In this document: one piece after another, positions 8,391 through 17,314 of the stretch
Layout of the letters: each line of letters opens with the position of its first letter
Numbering within the stretch: the stretch's first letter is position 1
Assembly: GCA_030697165.1 (NCBI GenBank)
Contig: JAUYQQ010000022.1
Location: forward strand, 434,001-498,000
DNA: 64,000 nucleotides
DNA from: Acidobacteriota bacterium
GTDB taxonomy: Bacteria > Acidobacteriota > Vicinamibacteria > Vicinamibacterales > UBA2999
Reading direction: 5' to 3'
Program-made: the position numbers and the translations under genes
Notes under the pieces: generated by a model
Database searches by the model: none
The model's input: only the letters and a program-made list of their open reading frames with translations
Told to the model about the DNA's origin: nothing

Positions 8391-9290
8391 TCATTTGCTG
8401 GCGGGTCCGGTCAGGTTGATCGCGGCGCGAACCGCGGCTGCGAGTTTCTCCGCCGGCCCCTGTCCCCAGTAGTGCAGAAAGATCACCGTCGGCTGCGTGC
8501 CGGTCATGTGATGGTGAATGGCGACGACCTCGATGCCGTGGTCGCGCAGTGCCTTCAGCACGGGCGTGACTTCTGTGTCGATCATCGCCACATCGCCGGC
8601 GACCACCGCGGCGGTGTCGGAGCCGAAGAACGCCGCCCAGGTGTTGAGGCCCATGCGGGCGTCGATGGTCGCGCCCATTTCCACCAGTTTCAGGTCGGGA
8701 CGGCCGATCGTGATCTTGTAGACCTGTCCATTCTGCTCGCCGGCGGTGCCGATGATGCTCGCCAGCTTGGCCGTGTCGAGTGGGCCCGCCGTCACCGTCG
8801 AGGTCATGACCGGTGCCGCGTCAGGCCTGGCGGCGACCTTGCCGATCAGGTCCAGGGCCGGTTTGATCCGCCGGGCCAGGTCGGCCGCCGAGCCGTGCCC
8901 ATGCACGTGCATGTAGAACAGGCGCGGCGACTCCCAGAAGAAGTGGTTGTGCAGCGCGGTGACGTCGAGTCCCTGTGCGAGCACGGCCGACATCACCGGG
9001 TTCACTTCGTCTTGCGTGAGGACGAGGTCCCCCATCATCACGTCCATGCCGCCGGTGCCTTTGCTGAGCGCGACCCAGCCGCCGAACCCAAACGGCGTCG
9101 GTAAGGCGACGCCGGCGACGGTGACCTTAAGGTCGTTGCGCGGGATGTTGACCTTGAGCACGCCGTCCTTGAAGTCGCCGGTGCGCGCCAACGTATCGAG
9201 GACGCCCTTATAGTCGGCGGGCATCTCTTGCGCCACGGCACCCGAGGCGGCGAACAACATCAGCGCGATGGCGATCAACGACTTGGTCAT
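8391..9290 (-). CDS. Exported DUF1259 (LppY/LpqO-type) protein with two repeats
   Basis: 299 residues from ATG 9290 with a clear signal peptide (MLFAASGAVAQ). The mature protein contains two DUF1259-like halves. Each has a conserved VA-D-x-(V/I) strand followed by a His-rich stretch: ALHNHFFWESPRLFYMHVHGHG in the first and IHHHMTGTQPTVIFLHYWGQG in the second. The clustered histidines suggest metal binding. The family is of unknown function and is known from LppY/LpqO lipoproteins of mycobacteria. It follows the CusA-like gene on the same strand after about 100 bases and may be an accessory of metal handling. Confidence 0.82.
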   Translation of the reverse strand: MTKSLIAIALMLFAASGAVAQEMPADYKGVLDTLARTGDFKDGVLKVNIPRNDLKVTVAGVALPTPFGFGGWVALSKGTGGMDVMMGDLVLTQDEVNPVMSAVLAQGLDVTALHNHFFWESPRLFYMHVHGHGSAADLARRIKPALDLIGKVAARPDAAPVMTSTVTAGPLDTAKLASIIGTAGEQNGQVYKITIGRPDLKLVEMGATIDARMGLNTWAAFFGSDTAAVVAGDVAMIDTEVTPVLKALRDHGIEVVAIHHHMTGTQPTVIFLHYWGQGPAEKLAAAVRAAINLTGPASK

Positions 9291-9391
9291 GGTCACTCCC
9301 AGAATCCACTGCGCATTGGACCTGCCAGTGTACCCGAACCGCAGCCAGTGTTGGCGTCGGCGTGGTGTGACTGGCTGTCTGGACCGGATGG

Positions 9392-12300
9392 TCACGCACC
9401 CAGCTCTAGCGGGGCCGCCGCCGAGGTGGCTCCGTCCGCCATCGCGACGCGCACCTGGTGACGACGCCACATCGCGTAGGCGGCGGGAAGTACGAGCAGG
9501 GTCAGCACCATGCACGACCAGAGGCCGCCGACGACCGGCGCGGCGGTGCGCGCCGAGACGTCGGCGCCGATGCCGGCCTCCCACAGCAGGGGCAGCAGGC
9601 CGAGGACGGTCGTGGCCACGGTCATGACGAGCGGCCGGACGCGGGCGGCCGCCCCTTCGACGACTGCGGCATCGACGTCTTCGGGTTTCTGAATGCGGCC
9701 CTCGCGCACGTATCGCAGGAATGCTTCATCGAGGTAGACCACCATCACGATCCCGGTTTCCGCAGCGACCCCCGCCACGGCGATGAGTCCGACCCACACC
9801 GCGGTTGACAGGTTGTAGTCCAGCAACGCCAACAGCCAGACGCTGCCGGCCAGTGCAAACGGCAGGCTCGTCAACACCAGGAACGTTTGCGGCCAACCGC
9901 GCATCGCGAGATACAGCAGGATCACGACAATGATCAGCGTCAGTGGGATGATGTATTGGAGCCGCGCTTCCATCTCGGCGAGGAACTCGTATTGCCCGGT
10001 CCATTGCAGCCGATAACCCGCCGGCAGGCTGAGCTGCTCGGCGACCAGCAGCTTGGCGTCATCGACCCACCCGCCGAGGTCCCGCTGCGTCGGATCGATG
10101 TCGGCAAACACGTAGCCGACCAGCACGCCGTTTTCGTCCTTGATCATCGGCGGGCCGGTGGTCACGCGCACATCGGCGAGCTCGCCGAGTGGGATCGCCG
10201 CCCCGGGCTGGCGCCACTGCTCCATGAAGTCGGGTGACGCCGTGAGCCCGCCCATCGCCGGCGGCGTCAGCGCCGATGAGATGCGGCCGCCGCCGGACAT
10301 GCCGCCACCCATTGCGCCGCCCATCCCGCCGCCCGCTCCGCCAGCCGGGGCACCGGACATGGAGCCGCCCTGCGCGCTGGCGCCGCGACCCGTGTTGCCG
10401 CCGGCGAAGTCCATGACGCTGGCCGTCGACTGCACCGGCACCAGGATGCGGCGCAGGGACTCCGGGTCGGCGCGCTGGTCGGCGGCGTAACGCACGTTGA
10501 TCGTGAAGCGGGCGCGTCCCGCGATGACGGTCGACACGGTCATGCCGCCGACGGCCGCCTCGACGACGTCCTGGACGTCGCGCACCGACAAGCCGTATCG
10601 GGCAATCGCCTCGCGGTTGGGAACGATGTCGATGTACTCGCGGCCGGTCTGCCGTTCGGCGAACGTGCTGCGGGTACCCGGCACCTGCCGCAGCATGCCC
10701 TCGAGGTCGACGCTGATCCGTTCGATCTCGGCCAGGTCGTCGCCAAACACCTTGATGCCGGCCGGTGTACGGACGCCGGTCGACAGCATGTCGATGCGCG
10801 TGCGGATGGGCGGCGCAATCGCCATCTGGTACCCCGGCATCTGCAGCGCGGCATCGAGGTCGCTCGACAACTGGGCGAGCGTGCGGGTGCGCTGCTCTGG
10901 CCACAACGGCCGCAGCGCCGGCTTCACCCAGTCGGGCGCCCGCGAACTGTACCAGCGGGGGGTGTAGCTGGCCGGCCACTGGTCGCGCGGGCGCAGCGCG
11001 ATCACCGATTCGATCATGTCCAGCTGCGCCGGGTCGGTGGCCGTCTCGGCTCGTCCCGCCTTGCCATGCACGGACGCCACTTCGGGAAACCCCATGATGA
11101 TGCGGTTCTGCATGGTCAGCGCCCGGCGCGCCTCCTCGATCGCGATCCCGGGAAACGTGGTCGGCATCACCAGCAGCGAGCCTTCGTCCAGCGGCGGCAT
11201 GAACTCCGAGCCGAGGCGTTGCGCCACCGGCACCGTCGCGATCATCAGCAGCACGGCCGCGGCGACCACGGCGATCCGGAAGCGCACAATCAGGACGGCC
11301 ACTGGCCGGTAGAGCGTCCGGAGGACGCGGCTGACCGGATTGGTGGCTTCGGTGCGGAAGCGTCCCCGCAGCAGGAGCACCATCAGCGGCGGCGCGAGCG
11401 TGATCGACAAAATCGCGGCGGCGAACATCGCCAGCGTCTTGGTGTAGGCGAGCGGCGTGAACAGCTTGCCCGCCTGGCCGGCCAGCGTAAAGATGGGCAG
11501 AAAGCTGACCGTAATCAGCAGCAGCGAGAAGAAGATCGGCCGGCCGACTTCCTTGCAGGCATCGACGATCACCTGCTTGCGATCGGACCCCTTGGGCGCC
11601 GCGGCGAGGCGGACGTGGGCGTTTTCGATCAACACGATCGCCGCGTCGGCCAGTTCGCCGATGGCAATGGCGATGCCGCCCAGGGACATGATGTTCAACG
11701 ACAGGCCCAGGTAGCGCATGGCGATGAACGACAGGAGCACCGACAGCGGCAGCACGATCATGACCACCAGTGCCGAGCGCAGGTGAAACAGGAAGACCAG
11801 GCAGACGATCGTGACGATCACGGCCTGCTGCATCAGCGTCTGAGTCAGCGTGCCGACCGCTCCGAGAATCAGCTCGGACCGGTCGTAGGTGGGGACCAGC
11901 TGCACGCCGTCGGGCAGGCGCAGCGTCGCGATTTCCGCCTCGAGCGCGCGAATAACCTGCAACGCATTGGAGCCGATGCGCATCACGACGATGCCGCCCA
12001 CGGCCTCGCCCGTGCCATTCCAGTCGGCCGCGCCGCGACGGATCTCGGGTCCGAAGCGCACGCTCGCGACGTCGCCGAGACGGATCGGTGTGCCGCCCGC
12101 GCCGACGGCGACCACGCTCTGCTCGAGGTCGGCCAGGGTCTTGACGTAGCCTCGGCCGCGCAGGACGTATTCGCGACCGGCGAGTTCGAGGACCCGGGCG
12201 CCGACTTCGGCGTTGGCCTCGCGCACGGCCCGGGTGACGTCGGTCAGGGTGAGCCCAAACGCGACCAGGCGATCGGGGTTGATGACGACCTGGAACTGGC

Positions 12301-12853
12301 GTTCGAAGCCGCCGAGGGATGCGACTTCCGCCACCCCGGCGACCGCCTGCAAGGCCGGTCGCACGGTGAAGTCCTGGAGTGCCCGCAGCTCGGCGAGGTC
12401 CAGGCGCCCGCTGCTGTCGGTCAGGACGTACTGGTAGACCCAACCAAGGCCACTCGCATCGGGGCCGAGCGTCGGCGAGACCTCGGGCGGCAGCAACTGC
12501 TGCACGCGTCCCAGCTGTTCGAGCACGCGGGTCCGCGCCCAGTAGATGTCCGTCCCGTCATCGAAGATCGCGTAGGTGAAACTCATTCCGAACATCGAAT
12601 AGCCGCGCACGGTCTTGATGCCCGGGGTGCTCTGCAGGGCACGGACCAGCGGATAGGTGACCTGGTCCTCGACCAGGTCGGGGCTGCGCCCCATCCACTC
12701 GGTGTAGACGATGACTTGCGGATCGGAGAGGTCCGGGAGGGCATCGAGGGGTGTCCTGCGGACGGAGTCGACCGCCCAGAGGGACAGGACCAGCACCGCG
12801 CCGAAGACCACCCAGCGGTGGCGAACCGATAGTTCGATGATGCGTTCAACCAT
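9392..12853 (-). CDS. cusA: CusA/CzcA-type heavy-metal RND efflux permease
   Basis: A 1153-residue inner-membrane RND transporter. The N-terminus follows the CusA pattern closely (DLSDPQVIVYTEWMG, EDQVTYPLVRALQSTPG, KTVRGYSMFG, DGTDIYWARTRVLEQL). Transmembrane helix 4 has the charged GELADAAIVLIENAH motif used for proton coupling. The protein exports monovalent copper or silver from periplasm or cytoplasm through a CusC-type channel. An unusual insertion of roughly 45 residues, almost only Gly, Met, Ala and Ser, interrupts the periplasmic porter region at about residues 812-857. It is last in a cusCBA-order operon, eight bases after the adaptor gene. Confidence 0.93.
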   Translation of the reverse strand: MVERIIELSVRHRWVVFGAVLVLSLWAVDSVRRTPLDALPDLSDPQVIVYTEWMGRSPDLVEDQVTYPLVRALQSTPGIKTVRGYSMFGMSFTYAIFDDGTDIYWARTRVLEQLGRVQQLLPPEVSPTLGPDASGLGWVYQYVLTDSSGRLDLAELRALQDFTVRPALQAVAGVAEVASLGGFERQFQVVINPDRLVAFGLTLTDVTRAVREANAEVGARVLELAGREYVLRGRGYVKTLADLEQSVVAVGAGGTPIRLGDVASVRFGPEIRRGAADWNGTGEAVGGIVVMRIGSNALQVIRALEAEIATLRLPDGVQLVPTYDRSELILGAVGTLTQTLMQQAVIVTIVCLVFLFHLRSALVVMIVLPLSVLLSFIAMRYLGLSLNIMSLGGIAIAIGELADAAIVLIENAHVRLAAAPKGSDRKQVIVDACKEVGRPIFFSLLLITVSFLPIFTLAGQAGKLFTPLAYTKTLAMFAAAILSITLAPPLMVLLLRGRFRTEATNPVSRVLRTLYRPVAVLIVRFRIAVVAAAVLLMIATVPVAQRLGSEFMPPLDEGSLLVMPTTFPGIAIEEARRALTMQNRIIMGFPEVASVHGKAGRAETATDPAQLDMIESVIALRPRDQWPASYTPRWYSSRAPDWVKPALRPLWPEQRTRTLAQLSSDLDAALQMPGYQMAIAPPIRTRIDMLSTGVRTPAGIKVFGDDLAEIERISVDLEGMLRQVPGTRSTFAERQTGREYIDIVPNREAIARYGLSVRDVQDVVEAAVGGMTVSTVIAGRARFTINVRYAADQRADPESLRRILVPVQSTASVMDFAGGNTGRGASAQGGSMSGAPAGGAGGGMGGAMGGGMSGGGRISSALTPPAMGGLTASPDFMEQWRQPGAAIPLGELADVRVTTGPPMIKDENGVLVGYVFADIDPTQRDLGGWVDDAKLLVAEQLSLPAGYRLQWTGQYEFLAEMEARLQYIIPLTLIIVVILLYLAMRGWPQTFLVLTSLPFALAGSVWLLALLDYNLSTAVWVGLIAVAGVAAETGIVMVVYLDEAFLRYVREGRIQKPEDVDAAVVEGAAARVRPLVMTVATTVLGLLPLLWEAGIGADVSARTAAPVVGGLWSCMVLTLLVLPAAYAMWRRHQVRVAMADGATSAAAPLELGA

Positions 12854-12861
12854 GATCGTTG

Positions 12862-14097
12862 CTACCGGTGGCCCGCGTGCGGGTCAGCCGGCGCCGCCGT
12901 GGGTTTCGTGGTCGTCGCCGGCGCGCCGTGGCCGTGGTGAACGCCGTTGCCACCCGTGGCACGCAGCCGGCTCTCCGAATCCAGCAGGAACACGCCCGCC
13001 GCCACGACGGGTTCGCCCTCGGCGAGACCGCTGCGGATCTCGACGCGGTTGGCGAGTTGCACCCCCAGCGTGACCGGCCGCGGCTCGAAGTGATCGCCCG
13101 TGGCGACGAAGACGTGCTGCTGCACCCCGGTGTCCACTACGGCATCACGTGGCACGGTGATTACCGATGGGCCCGTCGATTCGAAGGCCACGGTGCCATA
13201 GAGCCCTGGCCTGAGCGTGCCCCGGGGATTGGCAGCTGACAAGCGGACGCGCAGCGTGCGCGTCCGTTCGGACAACGTCGGATAGATGAAGTCGATCCGC
13301 GCGTCAAACGGGACTTGACCGGAGCCCGGAAAGTCCAGCTGGGCCCGGGTGCCGAGGCGCACGGTGGCGATGTGGGTTTCCGGCACTTCGGCGAGAATCC
13401 ACACGCGCGACAGGTCGGCAATGGTCAGCAGCGTCGTCGACGGATCGACCGACGTGCCGACCGTCACGCCGCGGTCCACGACCACGCCGCTGCGAGGCGC
13501 GGCGACGGTGAACAGGCGCTTGGGTTCGCCCGATTGCTCGATGGCGTCGATGTCTGCCGGCGTCATGCCAAGCACGCCCAGGCGCGTGCGCCCGCCGGCT
13601 ACCACCATGCTCGTGAGGCCCGAAGCCGAGGTCGTCTTGCGGATGGCGAGGTACTCGGTCTGGGAGGAGAAGAGTTCCTGCGAGAAAATGTGCGCGAGCG
13701 GCTGCCCGGCGCGAACCATTTCGCCCGTCGTGTTGACGTCGAGATGCTCCACCCAGCCCGAGACCCGGGTGTGCACGTGGGAAATCCGGGATTCATCAGG
13801 CACCACCGTCGCCACGGCCCGCACCACTTCGGTCAACGCTTCGCGCGTGGCCGGCTCGAGACGGATGCCGAGCTGCTGCATGGTGGACGGCGTGACGGTG
13901 ATCGGCACCCGGCTGTGGCTGGATGCGGCGTCGGCGGACGGAGCCGCCGGCAGGCTGTCCGCTGACGCGGACGCCAGCAGAGCGGGCGCGAATGGCCACG
14001 CGTCGCGGGAGTGCTGGAGCCACAGCCCCGCGCTGAAGATGGCTGCGGTCACGGCGACCGCGGCGAGAGCCGACGTGAGTTTGGTGAAATGTGTCAT
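12862..14097 (-). CDS. cusB: CusB-type periplasmic adaptor of the RND efflux system
   Basis: A 411-residue HlyD/CusB membrane-fusion protein. After an N-terminal membrane anchor (AAVAVTAAIFSAGLWL) come the lipoyl-like halves (VRAVATVVPDESRISHVHTRVSGWVEHL and FTVAAPRSGVVVDRGVTVG), an alpha-hairpin (FSSQTEYLAIRK) and the beta-barrel/proximal domain (SRVWILAEVPETHIATVRLG). The C-terminus is His-rich (HHGHGAP and DPHAGHR), which could help capture metal. The start overlaps the stop of the TolC-like gene as ATGA, so translation is coupled. It bridges the CusA-like pump and the outer-membrane channel. Confidence 0.9.
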   Translation of the reverse strand: MTHFTKLTSALAAVAVTAAIFSAGLWLQHSRDAWPFAPALLASASADSLPAAPSADAASSHSRVPITVTPSTMQQLGIRLEPATREALTEVVRAVATVVPDESRISHVHTRVSGWVEHLDVNTTGEMVRAGQPLAHIFSQELFSSQTEYLAIRKTTSASGLTSMVVAGGRTRLGVLGMTPADIDAIEQSGEPKRLFTVAAPRSGVVVDRGVTVGTSVDPSTTLLTIADLSRVWILAEVPETHIATVRLGTRAQLDFPGSGQVPFDARIDFIYPTLSERTRTLRVRLSAANPRGTLRPGLYGTVAFESTGPSVITVPRDAVVDTGVQQHVFVATGDHFEPRPVTLGVQLANRVEIRSGLAEGEPVVAAGVFLLDSESRLRATGGNGVHHGHGAPATTTKPTAAPADPHAGHR

Positions 14098-15356
14098 GGG
14101 ATGATCGCCTCGTACGATCCAATGGCGCGTCCGAGGCGCGCCCACGCGAGACCGAGAGTGGTGTCGGCGGTGATCAGGTCAGACTGGACCAGCCAGAGTG
14201 CCTGGACGGCTTCGATCACGCTGACGAGCGGCAACTGCCCCGAGGCGTAACCGGCGACGGCGGGTTCGATCACCATCCGCGCGCGGGGCAGCACGTCGCG
14301 GGTGAGCGCGGTCTGGCGATCGCGCGAGGCCTGGAGCAGGTTGACGGCGACCGCCGCGTCGCCTTCGATCATCCGGGTCATGGCCAGCAGGTCCGCCTCG
14401 GACATGAGGCGCATGGCCTGGGCCTCGGCGACACCGGCGTGCAACTTCCCTCGCCAGATGGGCAGGGTGACGCCCACCATGGCCATCCAGCCGCGGCCCT
14501 CGGCCATCGTGTACGCCGGCCCCGTGCGGATGGTCGCCATCGGCCGAGACATGTCACGCATCACCAGCACGTCAGCCTCGGCGCGGGCCACCTCGGCGCG
14601 GCCGGCCACCAGTTCCGGTCGCGCCGTGAGTGCGGCCTTGATCGTCGGCCAGGCCGGAATCGGGTTGGCGAAGGCGAGCGGAACGAGTTCCGGCACCGGC
14701 AGGTCCGTGTCCAGGGCCAGGCTGGCATTGAGCATCGCTTCCGCGCTCCGCACTTCTCCGGCGAGCCCCTTGGCGGCGGCCTCCAGCCGTGCCACCTCGA
14801 CTTCGGCGCGCAGGACGTCGGCCTGGGATGCCGTGCCGCCCGAGTACCGCGCGTTGGCCGCCGAGACGATGTCGCGAGCGAATGCGATTTGTTCATCGAC
14901 CAGTGCCGTCGTGCGGCGGCGCTCCTGCAACATCAGGAACGCGTTGGCGGCTTGAACGCTGACGTCCAGGACTGCGCGATTTGCGTCGGCCCGCAGCCGA
15001 TCGACGTCGGCCAGGGCGGCGGCGCGACGGTGCCGCCGGATGCCCGACAGCGGAAATTGTTGCTCGATGGTTACGCTCACGTCAGCGCCGCCCCACATGA
15101 AGGGCAGATGATCGAGGGCGGGCGAGAGCATCGGGTCGTCCAGTGCCGACACGATCGCGGGGCGTTCCTCTCCGGCACGGATGCGGGCGTGCGCGGCCTG
15201 GATCTCATCCCGGCGCTCGCTCGCCACGCGAATGACATCGGCGAGACTGAGCGGCGAGGGGAGTGCTGGCGCCGCTTGGGCGGCGGCAACCGGCGGCCGG
15301 ACGCACGCGACGATCGCGAGCACGACGACGAATCGGACGACTCTGGAACTTCTCAT
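14094..15356 (-). CDS. cusC: TolC/CusC-family outer-membrane efflux channel
   Basis: 420 residues from ATG 15356 with a signal peptide ending PPVAAAQ. Two homologous halves of the outer-membrane efflux protein fold are visible: LSLADVIRVASERRDEIQAAHARI with a following coiled helix, and a second half starting near LAFANPIPAWPTIKAALTARPELVAGRAEV. The central region is unusually Met-rich (MRDMSRPMATIR, EGRGWMAMVG, AMRLMSEADLLAMTRMIEG), in keeping with copper or silver traffic. First gene of the coupled three-gene RND operon. A small Cys-rich gene lies about 140 bases upstream on the same strand. Confidence 0.88.
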   Translation of the reverse strand: MRSSRVVRFVVVLAIVACVRPPVAAAQAAPALPSPLSLADVIRVASERRDEIQAAHARIRAGEERPAIVSALDDPMLSPALDHLPFMWGGADVSVTIEQQFPLSGIRRHRRAAALADVDRLRADANRAVLDVSVQAANAFLMLQERRRTTALVDEQIAFARDIVSAANARYSGGTASQADVLRAEVEVARLEAAAKGLAGEVRSAEAMLNASLALDTDLPVPELVPLAFANPIPAWPTIKAALTARPELVAGRAEVARAEADVLVMRDMSRPMATIRTGPAYTMAEGRGWMAMVGVTLPIWRGKLHAGVAEAQAMRLMSEADLLAMTRMIEGDAAVAVNLLQASRDRQTALTRDVLPRARMVIEPAVAGYASGQLPLVSVIEAVQALWLVQSDLITADTTLGLAWARLGRAIGSYEAIIP

Positions 15357-15494
15357 TGCACGTACCCCGCAAACGCGGGCCTCTCTCGTACTGGTGACCA
15401 ACCGACGCCATGGACGCGCGGGCGATGGCCCGGGCCGGGCGCAGCAATACCGCAGGCGTGCAACCCCTAAGGGATCAGCTGCGGCAGCGAGAGA

Positions 15495-15854
15495 TCAGAT
15501 GCGGAGGATGGTTAGGAGGGGCCGATGAGCGGGGGAGGGCCGACGCCCTGGCTCGTAGCCGAGGTGGTCGGTGGTCGCGGAACGGGCGAGCGCGTCGCCG
15601 AGCACTGGAACCGCGATGTCGCCGCTCGGGAGCGAAGTATCGCGTCGCATGGACGGCAACTGCGACGACGCTGCGCCGGCCATCAGGTCGTCGCAACACT
15701 CGTCACCTGCGGCGATCTGGTAGGGGCTGGTTTCGCCGTGGTCACACGGATTGGTCACGTCCGCCTGCGGAGCACACAGGGCCTGACACACGATGACGGC
15801 GTCTGGACCTATCGCCAGAGTCAGGACGATCGAGAGGATGAAGGCTCGCAGCAT
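15495..15854 (-). CDS. Small exported Cys-rich protein ahead of the copper-efflux operon
   Basis: 119 residues from ATG 15854. The N-terminus is a hydrophobic signal-like helix (AFILSIVLTLAIGPDAVIV) followed by Cys-containing segments CQALC, NPCDHGE and DECCDDLM, then a low-complexity tail. The Cys/His/Asp cluster in a short exported protein next to cusCBA suggests metal capture or sensing. I do not recognise the family firmly. The frame is open further upstream, but that part lacks coding character. Between this gene and the ParE gene (15855-16047) I see no further gene. Confidence 0.55.
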   Translation of the reverse strand: MLRAFILSIVLTLAIGPDAVIVCQALCAPQADVTNPCDHGETSPYQIAAGDECCDDLMAGAASSQLPSMRRDTSLPSGDIAVPVLGDALARSATTDHLGYEPGRRPSPAHRPLLTILRI

Positions 15855-16047
15855 CGCGTGTGCTGACCCAGTGAGCAAGAACGACGCCAACCCACTCGCC
15901 GCCAAAACATTCGAAAATCGAACACCTTTGGTCCGTTCTTCGCGAGGTTGCGGATCCAGATGGGGGATTTTCCCATCGGCGCGGACGAACTCACGTGCAT
16001 CGCCGCGAAGTTGATGGCCTGAGCCTGTCGCGGCCGCGTGCACGGGA

Positions 16048-16371
16048 TTAGCTGTCGTGCATCCACGCCGGGAGGTCGCGCTGCCCGTGCAAGACACGCC
16101 ACACGTCGATGTGATCGTCACGCTCAACGTAGAAGACCAGATGGGGGTGGTGCGCCAGCGGCCAGAATCGCAGGCCAGGGAGGTTCAACTCGTGGGCGTA
16201 GCGGGAAGAGCCGGTTGCCGGGTAGCGTCCGATGTGCGCGTAGGCGTGCTCCAACGCGTCGATGAAGCCCAGCGCCGCCTGCGGCACGCCCTCGCGCACG
16301 TAGTGCGCGAGCACCTCGTCGACATCCCGGTGGGCCAACTCACGCGGCCAGACCGGCTTGGCGCGTGTCAC
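16048..16371 (-). CDS. parE: ParE-family toxin
   Basis: A 107-residue RelE/ParE-superfamily toxin. Characteristic segments are AALGFIDALEHAYAHIGRYPATGSSRYAHELNLPGLRFWPLAHHPHLVFYVERDDHIDVWRVLHGQRDLP, read here in overlapping pieces as the helical hairpin, the ELNLPGLRFWPL strand and the VWRVLHGQRDLP end typical of ParE. ParE members poison DNA gyrase. The start overlaps the ParD stop by four bases, so the pair is one operon. It stands back-to-back with a second toxin-antitoxin operon. Confidence 0.88.
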   Translation of the reverse strand: MTRAKPVWPRELAHRDVDEVLAHYVREGVPQAALGFIDALEHAYAHIGRYPATGSSRYAHELNLPGLRFWPLAHHPHLVFYVERDDHIDVWRVLHGQRDLPAWMHDS

Positions 16372-16607
16372 CGCCGCGCGCGCGGCCGGACGCGTTTGCG
16401 CAGGCCGGCGAAATAGCTGGGGCCAGCGGGTGCCGCAGCAGCGGACGTGGCTCCATCCAGCAGCAGGCCACGCAGGCGCAGGCGATCCGAATCCCTGCGG
16501 ATCAGCTCGCGGACGTACTCGCTGCTGGTGCCGTAGCCGCCGCGGGTGACCTGCTCATCGACGAAGTCCTTGAGCGACTCGGGCAGGGAGATATTCATGG
16601 TGCTCAC
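16368..16607 (-). CDS. parD: ParD-family antitoxin
   Basis: A 79-residue ribbon-helix-helix antitoxin. The N-terminus MSTMNISLPESLKDFVDEQV is the standard ParD opening. It reads from GTG 16607; an ATG at 16598 is the alternative start. GGYGTSSEYVRELIRRD forms the second helix, and the Ala/Pro-rich tail ending in basic residues is the toxin-binding part. Its promoter region is shared with the divergent RHH gene at 16714 and contains a tandem ATTTGGCAA repeat, a possible operator. Confidence 0.87.
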   Translation of the reverse strand: MSTMNISLPESLKDFVDEQVTRGGYGTSSEYVRELIRRDSDRLRLRGLLLDGATSAAAAPAGPSYFAGLRKRVRPRARR

Positions 16608-16623
16608 GATGCCAAGCTATGAG

Positions 16624-16643
16624 ATTTGGCAAAATTTGGCAAG
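16624..16643. promoter_or_regulatory. Tandem 10-nt direct repeat in the divergent toxin-antitoxin promoter
   Basis: ATTTGGCAAA is followed immediately by ATTTGGCAAG. The pair lies 17 bases upstream of the ParD start and about 70 bases upstream of the divergent RHH gene. RHH repressors bind tandem short sites cooperatively, so this is a candidate operator for one or both operons. Binding has not been shown; the assignment rests on position and symmetry. Confidence 0.5.
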
Positions 16644-16713
16644 ACCACACCCGGTTCGGCCAAGGTGGGGTCGGGGTAGGAAAAAGGTAGGATAGTCGTA
16701 GTATTGTCTGGGT

Positions 16714-16944
16714 ATGCGACAGAAGACCTCACTGACCCTCTCTGAGGACGTCCTTGCGGGCATCGCGAAGGCCTCACGCCGAGGCGAGAGCCGTTCCGAG
16801 ACGGTCAACCGGCTGCTACGGGAGCGGCTGGCCGACGAAGCTGCGCAGCTCGCCCGCGCCCGCGAGGTGGCCCAGATCAACCGCCACGCCGATGCCCTCA
16901 ATGCCGAGGCCGCCGACGTGCTCTCGTATCAAGGCGACGTGTGA
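16714..16944 (+). CDS. RHH antitoxin of a MazF-type module
   Basis: A 76-residue protein. The N-terminus [17 protein letters not shown] fits a ribbon-helix-helix strand and first helix, and [15 protein letters not shown] the second helix. The acidic C-terminal tail ([18 protein letters not shown]) is suited to binding a MazF toxin. The stop overlaps the GTG start of the toxin gene by four bases. It diverges from the ParDE operon across a 106-nt promoter region. Confidence 0.82.
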   Translation: MRQKTSLTLSEDVLAGIAKASRRGESRSETVNRLLRERLADEAAQLARAREVAQINRHADALNAEAADVLSYQGDV

Positions 16945-17285
16945 GGCGGGGCGACCTGTATCGGGTCGCGCGGCCAGGTGGCGCCGATCCCAAGGCCTTC
17001 CGGGTGTTCGCGGTCGTCGGCCGGCAGGCGGTGATCGACTCGCGGTTTTCAACCGTCGTGTGCGCGCCGGTGTATTCGGCTCGACACGGGCTGAGCAGCC
17101 AGGTCGCGATTGGTGTGGACGAAGGTTTGAAACACGACAGCGCGCTTCACTGCGACGAACTGGTCAGCCTGCCCAAGGCGCGCCTGACCGCCTTTGTCGG
17201 ACGGCTCTCAGCCGCCAAGATCCGCGCGCTTGATCTGGCGTTGGTCGCCGCGCTCGACATCGACCCCGACGCGCTGATCGCCTGA
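16941..17285 (+). CDS. MazF/PemK-type endoribonuclease toxin
   Basis: 114 residues starting at GTG 16941. The N-terminus [14 protein letters not shown] corresponds to the RGDIxxV opening of MazF/PemK proteins. [22 protein letters not shown] covers the following strands, and [26 protein letters not shown] matches the conserved CDQ-like loop plus the L-x-x-x-x-G end. MazF toxins cut mRNA at short sequence motifs. Translation is coupled to the antitoxin by the GTGA overlap. Confidence 0.85.
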   Translation: MRRGDLYRVARPGGADPKAFRVFAVVGRQAVIDSRFSTVVCAPVYSARHGLSSQVAIGVDEGLKHDSALHCDELVSLPKARLTAFVGRLSAAKIRALDLALVAALDIDPDALIA

Positions 17286-17314
17286 ACCCTATCGCCCCCC
17301 TTGGCGATCGCGAA

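Noticed and set aside
10059-12443. 794-codon minus-strand ORF inside the RND gene
   Set aside because: Arg/Pro-rich out-of-frame translation of the CusA-like gene with no domain features.
11066-12832. 588-codon plus-strand ORF
   Set aside because: Antisense shadow of the CusA-like gene; composition is His/Arg/Gln-rich and non-proteinlike.
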